A stretch of 9,592 nucleotides of DNA from Actinomycetota bacterium. Lineage in GTDB: Bacteria; Actinomycetota; Actinomycetes; S36-B12; UBA10799. The translations under genes and the position numbers were made by a program. Below, one piece after another: positions 6,116 to 9,592 of the stretch. The notes beneath the pieces were generated by a model. It searched no databases and was not told the origin of the DNA. It saw only the letters and a list, made by a program, of their open reading frames with translations. Numbering within the stretch: position 1 is the stretch's first letter; each line of letters starts with the position of its first letter. The DNA is taken from positions 1 through 9,592 of the forward strand of contig JAUPKM010000076.1 of NCBI GenBank assembly GCA_030837445.1, read 5' to 3'.

Positions 6116-6294
6116 TCGCCCTCCACGAAGGCGGCCACGTCGTCTGGGGATATTCGCAAAAGCTTCGGGCCGATACGGGTCGCGGGGATGAGTCCGCGGC
6201 TAACGTAATTGCGTACGGTGCGCTCACTCACCCCGAGGAAAGCTGCGACCTCCCGGAGATTCATCGGCCGCCGAGGCAATTCGGTTGCTTGCAT
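6112..6294 (-). CDS. Excisionase-like helix-turn-helix protein (probable recombination directionality factor)
   Basis: The 60-aa product contains MNLREVAAFLGVSERTVRNY followed by VSRGLIPATRIGPKLLRISPDDVAAFVE, the canonical MerR/excisionase-type winged HTH of about 50 residues. It is the first gene of the leftward operon and the next leftward gene after the integrase. In phiRv1 the equivalent small HTH protein (Rv1584c) directs the serine integrase toward excision, so the same role is inferred here; it may also repress its own operon. The ATG at 6294 has no Shine-Dalgarno, but a TANNNT -10 lies exactly seven bases upstream, as in leaderless mycobacterial mRNAs. An alternative start at 6264 (codon 11) would leave the HTH intact. 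Confidence 0.85.
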   Translation of the reverse strand: MQATELPRRPMNLREVAAFLGVSERTVRNYVSRGLIPATRIGPKLLRISPDDVAAFVEGE

Positions 6295-6301
6295 GAAAAA
6301 A

Positions 6302-6329
6302 ACGGTATCCCGCTGTGTCTACATTCAAA
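6302..6329 (-). promoter_or_regulatory. Predicted leaderless promoter of the excisionase operon
   Basis: On the minus strand TTTGAA (6329-6324), a 16-base spacer and TACCGT (6307-6302) precede the ATG at 6294 by exactly seven bases. The -10 fits TANNNT. Transcription would start at or next to the A of the ATG, which agrees with the absence of a ribosome binding site. It would drive the coupled gene series from 6294 to 3427. Confidence 0.5.
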
Positions 6330-6380
6330 CGGCGTGAAAGTTGCTGTCCGACAGAGCAATCGACCGCACTCCCGTGGGCC

Positions 6381-6412
6381 ATGCACAGGCGATGCACAGA
6401 GTCATTCACAGG
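6381..6412 (+). repeat. Three iteron-like 9-bp direct repeats
   Basis: ATGCACAGG (6381-6389), ATGCACAGA (6392-6400) and ATTCACAGG (6404-6412) are spaced 11 and 12 bases apart, about one helical turn, so a protein bound to them would sit on one face of the DNA. They are candidates for sites bound by the HTH protein or a replication initiator. Confidence 0.6.
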
Positions 6413-6564
6413 GCGCTGCGTCAGCACGTCGGTATGAATGATGTTCGCGCAAAACGATTTACGCCGCGATTCGCAACCACAGTGATGCGCTGAGCGTGAT
6501 TCGGTTTGCCGCTATCCACAATTCGGTGTTTCACATAAGGCGGCCGGAAATGTTGTCACGCGCG

Positions 6565-6576
6565 GAATTGCAATTC
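6565..6576. repeat. Perfect 12-bp palindrome
   Basis: GAATTGCAATTC reads the same on both strands. It lies in the non-coding region 65 bases downstream of the integrase stop. It could be an operator or a protein-binding site; function unknown. Confidence 0.5.
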
Positions 6577-6640
6577 GCCGCTCATTATCGGCGTGTCGCC
6601 GGTGTGTCGAAAACAGTGTGGGTTCAGGACTCGTTGACGC

Positions 6641-8032
6641 TCACACGTTCCAGCGGATGTCGACGTACTCGGGGTCGAAGTACCGCCCGCGCGGTGCAGG
6701 GTTGACGATCACCGTGAACAGCTCGTCAATGATCTTGCCCTTCATGTCCGGCGATGCCGCGGCCCAGCGGGCGCCGAGCTGCTCGACACCGGCAGACATC
6801 AGCTCGGCCACCGGGGAGCGGCGGGCCGCATCGGCCAGGGCGTCGTCTATCGCGGTGATCGCCGCGGCCAGCTTGCCCGACTCCCGGCGCACCCCCGGGC
6901 CGTCGAGCACGCCGTCGGTGAACAGCGTCGCCAGTTCGTCGCGTTGAGCCACCAGGGCCGCCCGCCGGCTGCGCAACGCCGCGGTGTCCACCTCGCCCGG
7001 CTTGGCGGCGGCGGCCAGCAGCGCAGCGACCTTCCCCTCGTCGTGCAGATACCCCAGTGCGACGGCTTCCACGAACTCATCGAGGCGCGGCTGCGAGCGG
7101 GCCAGGTGCGCCTGCCGGGTGCAGGCGTAGCGGTGCCCCTTCCCGGCGATGGTGTGGTGCAGGGGCGCACCGCAGCGGCCGCACAGATACCGGCGACTTC
7201 CGATGTACTTGCGTTCGTAATTCACGGTGCGCGGGCCACGCGACGGGTCGTTGAGGATCGCCAACAGGCCGTGGTGGGTATCCACGTCGAGGATCGCCTG
7301 CCAGTCGCCCGGGCCGACGACGGTGCCCCGGTAGGAACGCAGACCGGCATGGCGAGGATTGATCAGCAGCGTCTTGAGATTCCGCGGCCCCCACAGCGCA
7401 CCCTTCACCGTCGTCACCCCGGCCTCGTTCCACCGCCGCGCCAGCGCCCGCACCGACAGCCCGGTCAACACGTCGGCGGCGCCCTGGCGGATCAGGGCCG
7501 CCTCGGACTCACGCACCGTGCCGTCCTGCTCATAGCCGAACACCCGATGCGATGACCACCACGAACCAGCCTGGGCACGTTGGATATTGGCCCGCCGCTG
7601 ACGCTCGGCCTTGTGCTCGGACTCCATGCGCGACACTGAGCCGAGGATGCGGGCGACGGCCTTGCCGGTCGCATTGCCCATATCCAGATCGCCACCGACG
7701 ACGGTTTTGATCGGCACGCCGGCGACTTCGCAGACCTCGATGACCCGTTCCATGTCTTTGATGCTTCGGTACAGCCTGTCCTGGTGCCAGCAGATCAACG
7801 CATCGAACTCACCGCGTCGGATCGCCGCCAGCATGGTCTCGAACTGTGCCCGTGTCTTGCCGGAATAGGCGCTCACATCGTTGTCGGTGAACACCCGGCC
7901 CACCGTCCAGCCGTTCCGCTCGGCCAGTGCGCGGCAGTCCTCCTCCTGCCGGGCCACGCCCTTGCCGCCCTCGTCGGCGTCGTTGTCGGCGTCGGGGTCG
8001 GAGCTGATTCGGGTGTATACGCAGACCGTCAT
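6641..8032 (-). CDS. Large serine recombinase (phage integrase)
   Basis: The 463-aa product from ATG 8032 starts MTVCVYTRISSDP, with the catalytic serine in YTRIS (S10); a longer frame to 8059 only adds nine residues. The resolvase-like catalytic domain (~1-150) shows GWTVGRVFTDNDVSAYSGK, the conserved DRLYRS (85-90) and the helix RMESEHKAERQRRA. The recombinase domain (~160-270) contains SVRALARRWNEAGV and LLINPRHAGL. A zinc ribbon follows (CGRCGAPLHH ... YAC, C284, C287, C304), then a charged coiled-coil region (~350-400) and a C-terminal domain. The length and domain order match large serine integrases such as phiRv1 Rv1586c (469 aa). The enzyme joins attP and attB in the bacterial chromosome, with excision controlled by a directionality factor. 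AAGG lies about eight bases upstream; TAAGGT seven bases before the ATG could instead be a -10. Confidence 0.95.
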   Translation of the reverse strand: MTVCVYTRISSDPDADNDADEGGKGVARQEEDCRALAERNGWTVGRVFTDNDVSAYSGKTRAQFETMLAAIRRGEFDALICWHQDRLYRSIKDMERVIEVCEVAGVPIKTVVGGDLDMGNATGKAVARILGSVSRMESEHKAERQRRANIQRAQAGSWWSSHRVFGYEQDGTVRESEAALIRQGAADVLTGLSVRALARRWNEAGVTTVKGALWGPRNLKTLLINPRHAGLRSYRGTVVGPGDWQAILDVDTHHGLLAILNDPSRGPRTVNYERKYIGSRRYLCGRCGAPLHHTIAGKGHRYACTRQAHLARSQPRLDEFVEAVALGYLHDEGKVAALLAAAAKPGEVDTAALRSRRAALVAQRDELATLFTDGVLDGPGVRRESGKLAAAITAIDDALADAARRSPVAELMSAGVEQLGARWAAASPDMKGKIIDELFTVIVNPAPRGRYFDPEYVDIRWNV

Positions 8033-8048
8033 GCGTGCTACCTTAACA

Positions 8049-8094
8049 GTGCAAAACACGACACATGATGATCATCGTGTGTCGGGAATTGCAC
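8049..8094. promoter_or_regulatory. 46-bp imperfect inverted repeat in the divergent intergenic region: candidate att site or operator
   Basis: The core 8059-8084 is a near-perfect palindrome (12 of 13 pairs; T/G mismatch at 8066 and 8077). Outer arms GTGCAA (8049-8054) and TTGCAC (8089-8094) also pair, with mismatches only at the linking bases. It starts 17 bases upstream of the integrase ATG and ends 30 bases before the divergent gene start. Serine-integrase attP sites are imperfect inverted repeats of about 50 bp placed beside the integrase gene, which fits. Against this, the central dinucleotide (AT) is self-complementary, so a shared operator for the two divergent promoters is also possible. 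Confidence 0.5.
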
Positions 8095-8124
8095 CGTAAC
8101 GATTCCCACGAAAGGAACACACCG

Positions 8125-8328
8125 GTGAATACCACCACAACCACCGAACCGACCACGATTGAACAGCATTGCGCTGCGATGCACGCCGAGGCGGCCGCGC
8201 TCGAGGAACGCGCCAAACTGCTGTCCGTCGCCGGGGACCTCGAGGGCGCCGTGGCGCTGCTCCGCGCCGCCGACATGCTCGGCGTCTCCGCCCACCTGAT
8301 CGCCCACATGCGGGTGATGGCGGCATGA
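8125..8328 (+). CDS. Hypothetical 67-aa helical protein
   Basis: A GTG at 8125 is chosen because AAAGGA lies eight bases upstream; the longer frame from ATG 8065 would start inside the inverted repeat. The product begins with a Thr-rich stretch (NTTTTTEPTTIEQH). The rest is Ala/Leu-rich helix: CAAMHAEAAALEERAKLL, VAGDLEGAVALLRAADMLG and VSAHLIAHMRVMAA, a pattern suggestive of a helical hairpin or TPR-like pair. It is the first gene of a rightward operon that diverges from the integrase, and its TGA overlaps the next ATG. I do not recognise the family. In phiRv1, short plus-strand genes (Rv1573-Rv1575) lie across the attachment site from the integrase, and these genes could be their counterparts. 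Confidence 0.72.
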   Translation: MNTTTTTEPTTIEQHCAAMHAEAAALEERAKLLSVAGDLEGAVALLRAADMLGVSAHLIAHMRVMAA

Positions 8329-8804
8329 ACGCGACGACGTGGCGGGATCTCGCCGACCAGTTGACCCCCGGGCAGGTACAACACCTGAGCCGCCGGGAGG
8401 AGTTGCTCCGCCGTGGCTCGCGGCACCGCAAGGACGACGCCGACATCGACGCCGACCTGCTCGGCGACGCCCGGGACCACATCGACGGTAACGAACGGGA
8501 TCGCCAGTTCGCCCACATCCCCGAACCCGCAGGGGCGGTGTACTGCTGGCACTGGGAATCGCCGGAGTTGACCGGGGCGGCCGGATGGCGTCGTGAGGTC
8601 GAGGGCCGCGTATGGAGGTTCGACGGCGTGTCGATCAACATCGGCGGCTGGCAATACCAAGACGGCACCGTGACGTACTGGTGTGATGTCGAGGCCAACA
8701 CGCAGCTCACGCCGGCCCAGGCGGGCGACGTGGCGGCGGCGATGGCCGAGGCGGCTGCGGAGCTGGATCGGCTGTCGGCGACTGAGGCTACGGTGACGCG
8801 ATGA
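8325..8804 (+). CDS. Hypothetical protein, full-length paralogue of the gene at the left edge
   Basis: The ATG at 8325 overlaps the previous stop (ATGA) and the TGA overlaps the next start, so it is the middle gene of a coupled three-gene operon. The 159-aa product starts MNATTWRDLADQLTPGQVQH and continues with a basic segment (SRREELLRRGSRHRKDDADI). The centre is Trp/Tyr-rich (YCWHWESPELTGAAGW, RVWRFDGVSINIGG, YWCDVEANTQ), and an Ala-rich helix lies near the end. There are no transmembrane segments or catalytic motifs that I recognise. The N-terminal basic helix could contact nucleic acid, but this is a guess. The gene at 1-344 is a second copy with 11 substitutions over about 106 residues and a different C-terminal tail, so the gene is duplicated on both sides of the head-to-integrase block. 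Confidence 0.78.
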   Translation: MNATTWRDLADQLTPGQVQHLSRREELLRRGSRHRKDDADIDADLLGDARDHIDGNERDRQFAHIPEPAGAVYCWHWESPELTGAAGWRREVEGRVWRFDGVSINIGGWQYQDGTVTYWCDVEANTQLTPAQAGDVAAAMAEAAAELDRLSATEATVTR

Positions 8805-9088
8805 GCACCACGGACGACGTCTACCGGATCGCCACCGACCAGCTCGGCACCCGCGGTGTCGCCGATGTGAACCTGACGGCCGACGACTGCGGCGTGCTGA
8901 CGCTGGTGGCCGTCGAGTTCGCCGACGGCGGTGTCATGGTCATCAGCCCGGAGGGCGGCGGGTACAGCTTCGTCAGCTATACGGCGGCCGACTACGACGG
9001 GCAGCCGCTCGCTGAACGGGCGTTCAGCACCGACGGCGACGACACGCTCGACAGCCTCCCGGCGAAGATTCGACTCCTCGCGCAGTAA
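8801..9088 (+). CDS. Hypothetical 95-aa acidic protein
   Basis: The ATG at 8801 overlaps the stop of the upstream gene (ATGA). The 95-aa product is acidic and beta-rich. It begins MSTTDDVYRIATDQLGTRGV and has alternating strands (VLTLVAVEFADGGVMVISP, GGGYSFVSYTAADYDG). It ends with an acidic turn and short helix (DGDDTLDSLPAKIRLLAQ). No known family is recognised. It is the last gene of the rightward operon and is followed after 14 bases by a GC-rich hairpin. The copy of the middle operon gene at the left edge of the window has no equivalent of this gene downstream, so the operon there has lost it or never had it. Confidence 0.75.
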   Translation: MSTTDDVYRIATDQLGTRGVADVNLTADDCGVLTLVAVEFADGGVMVISPEGGGYSFVSYTAADYDGQPLAERAFSTDGDDTLDSLPAKIRLLAQ

Positions 9089-9102
9089 CCGCTAGCGCAG
9101 GG

Positions 9103-9134
9103 CGGCCCGCTACCGATTCGTTCGGGGCGGGCCG
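9103..9134 (+). terminator. Hairpin terminator of the rightward operon
   Basis: CGGCCCGC (9103-9110) and GCGGGCCG (9127-9134) pair perfectly, and the loop can fold further through CCGA/TCGG. TTCTCGTCTG follows. It starts 15 bases after the operon stop, the expected place and form for an intrinsic terminator with a weak T-tract. Confidence 0.62.
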
Positions 9135-9159
9135 TTCTCGTCTGTGCAGGTCGGGAAGT

Positions 9160-9370
9160 GTGCGGCCCAGGTGCGCGGGGGCGCGGGCGGCGGCCCGACC
9201 GGCGACCAGGGTGCCATCAGGTGCGGCCCAGGCGGGCGGGGGCGCGGGCAACTTTGCAGGATTCTGCAAAGTCCACCCGTGGTGCGGCCCAGGCGGGCGG
9301 GGGCGGGAAGCTGCGACTGCTTATTTAATAAGCAAGCCTTCGGTGCGGCCCGGGCGGGCTGGGGCGGGAA
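9160..9370 (+). repeat. Regularly interspersed repeat array: four 28-nt units, exact 61-bp period (CRISPR-like geometry)
   Basis: Units begin at 9160, 9221, 9282 and 9343, each with GTGCGGCCC and a G-rich second half. Adjacent units differ at 2 to 4 positions, mainly at the 3' end. The three 33-nt inserts (9188-9220, 9249-9281, 9310-9342) are unrelated to each other. A fifth, degraded unit fits at 9404-9431 in the same period. Repeat size, spacer size and the initial GTG match type I-E CRISPR geometry, and units 2-4 can form a short GCCC/GGGC stem at positions 6-17. However, no cas gene is in the window, and inserts 2 and 3 carry perfect inverted repeats (ACTTTGCAG/CTGCAAAGT at 9251-9272; TGCTTATT/AATAAGCA at 9318-9334). 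An array of regulatory hairpins or operators is the main alternative. Confidence 0.8.
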
Positions 9371-9573
9371 TGAGCTCATCGTTTAACCGCGTCTTCGCCA
9401 ACGTCCGGGTCCAGGCGCGCGCGGGGGAAACCATCACCCACAGGGTGCCGGTATCCGGCCCCGGGTGTCGTCCCCCTCAGGGGTACGCCTGACAGGACTT
9501 CGTCGGCGAGGTCGGACACCGTGCGGCCCTTGGCGCCAACAACTTTCGCGGCCTCACGATGAGCGAAGGGAGG
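9371..9573 (-). other. Stretch with no confident gene; leftward open frame with coding-like content
   Basis: A minus-strand frame is open from a TAA at the terminal palindrome to a TGA at 9371-9373. It reads HREAAKVVGAKGRTVSDLAD, then EVLSGVPLRG and a Pro/Gly-rich tail. The first part looks like real protein, similar in feel to a small antitoxin or a decayed DNA-binding protein, but there is no clear start codon with a ribosome binding site. It is best treated as a gene remnant or chance frame. Its 3' end runs into the repeat array. Confidence 0.25.
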
Positions 9574-9576
9574 ACT

Positions 9577-9592
9577 TTACCACCGGTGGTAA
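9577..9592. promoter_or_regulatory. Perfect 16-bp palindrome, operator-like
   Basis: TTACCACCGGTGGTAA is fully self-complementary and sits at the window edge, just after a GGGAGGA ribosome-binding-site-like sequence on the plus strand. Size and form suit a dimeric repressor site. I do not recognise the regulator, and the window ends before any downstream gene can be seen. Confidence 0.55.

Larger units (their letters stand above)
6295..6640. other. Integrase-excisionase intergenic region, possible replication origin
   Basis: This 346-bp stretch has no credible ORF and is visibly richer in A and T than the genes around it. It holds the excisionase-operon promoter, three 9-bp iteron-like repeats (6381-6412), a DnaA-box-like CTATCCACA (6512-6520, one mismatch to TTATCCACA), a perfect 12-bp palindrome (6565-6576) and a small CGGCG/CGCCG hairpin (6589-6601) about 40 bases past the integrase stop. 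Iterons beside a replication ATPase operon are typical of satellite and plasmid origins. An excisionase-binding region is an equally good reading. Confidence 0.4.

Noticed and set aside
5643..6227. 194-aa single gene covering the DUF6011-like region and upstream
   Set aside because: The N-terminal half is low-complexity Arg/Ser/His sequence overlapping two better-supported genes; the ATG at 5942 is fixed by an ATGA overlap.
8043..8660. Leftward 205-aa frame opposite the rightward operon
   Set aside because: It is the antisense of two coupled genes and crosses the inverted repeat; its left-end counterpart opposite 1-344 is likewise an antisense frame, kept open by high GC.
9160..9370. Firm call as a CRISPR array
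   Set aside because: Geometry fits type I-E, but units vary, inserts are self-complementary and no cas genes are visible, so it is listed as a repeat array with CRISPR as one hypothesis.
9110..9379. Pro-rich leftward frame through the repeat array
   Set aside because: It is a translation of the GC-rich repeats with no initiation signals; the 61-bp period is not a multiple of three, so units would be read in changing frames.
9521..9530. Additional GTGCGGCCC copy as a member of the 61-bp array
   Set aside because: It is out of phase with the period and lacks the G-rich second half.

Overview
The window is high-GC DNA with actinobacterial, most likely mycobacterial, character. It carries a compact phage-derived element whose layout closely resembles M. 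tuberculosis phiRv1. A leftward (minus-strand) block runs, in transcription order, from a large serine integrase (8032-6641) through a HTH excisionase-like protein, a 58-aa ORF, a DUF6011-like zinc protein, a DUF2742-like protein, a DUF3631 AAA-type ATPase, a WhiB-like protein and a 97-aa unknown. It then continues into a three-gene head module: HK97-type prohead protease, major capsid protein and P27-family small terminase. No portal, large terminase, tail, lysin or holin gene lies in this block, so the element looks like a satellite or minimal prophage rather than a complete phage.

Region by region: 1-344 is the 3' part of a plus-strand gene of unknown function. 385-623 (minus) is a fragment with ParB-like C-terminal character. 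657-3296 (minus) is the head module, with a 13-bp hairpin between capsid and terminase genes. 3427-6294 (minus) is the replication/regulation block, in which consecutive genes overlap by 4-8 nt or abut, so it is probably one translationally coupled operon. 6295-6640 is a non-coding, relatively AT-rich stretch with a predicted leaderless promoter, three iteron-like repeats and a DnaA-box-like sequence. 6641-8032 is the integrase. 8033-8124 is a divergent intergenic region containing a 46-bp imperfect inverted repeat that could be an attachment site or operator. 8125-9088 is a plus-strand three-gene operon of unknown function, followed by a hairpin terminator. 9160-9370 is an unusual array of four 28-nt GC-rich repeats with an exact 61-bp period and unrelated 33-nt inserts, with a fifth degraded copy. 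The window ends in a perfect 16-bp palindrome.

The middle gene of the right-hand operon is a close copy of the gene at the left end: 103 bp identical, then diverging. Two related copies of the element end therefore flank the head-to-integrase block. This fits a tandem or recombined arrangement of phiRv1-like elements. All functional calls rest on motif recognition and remembered family features; no database search was possible.
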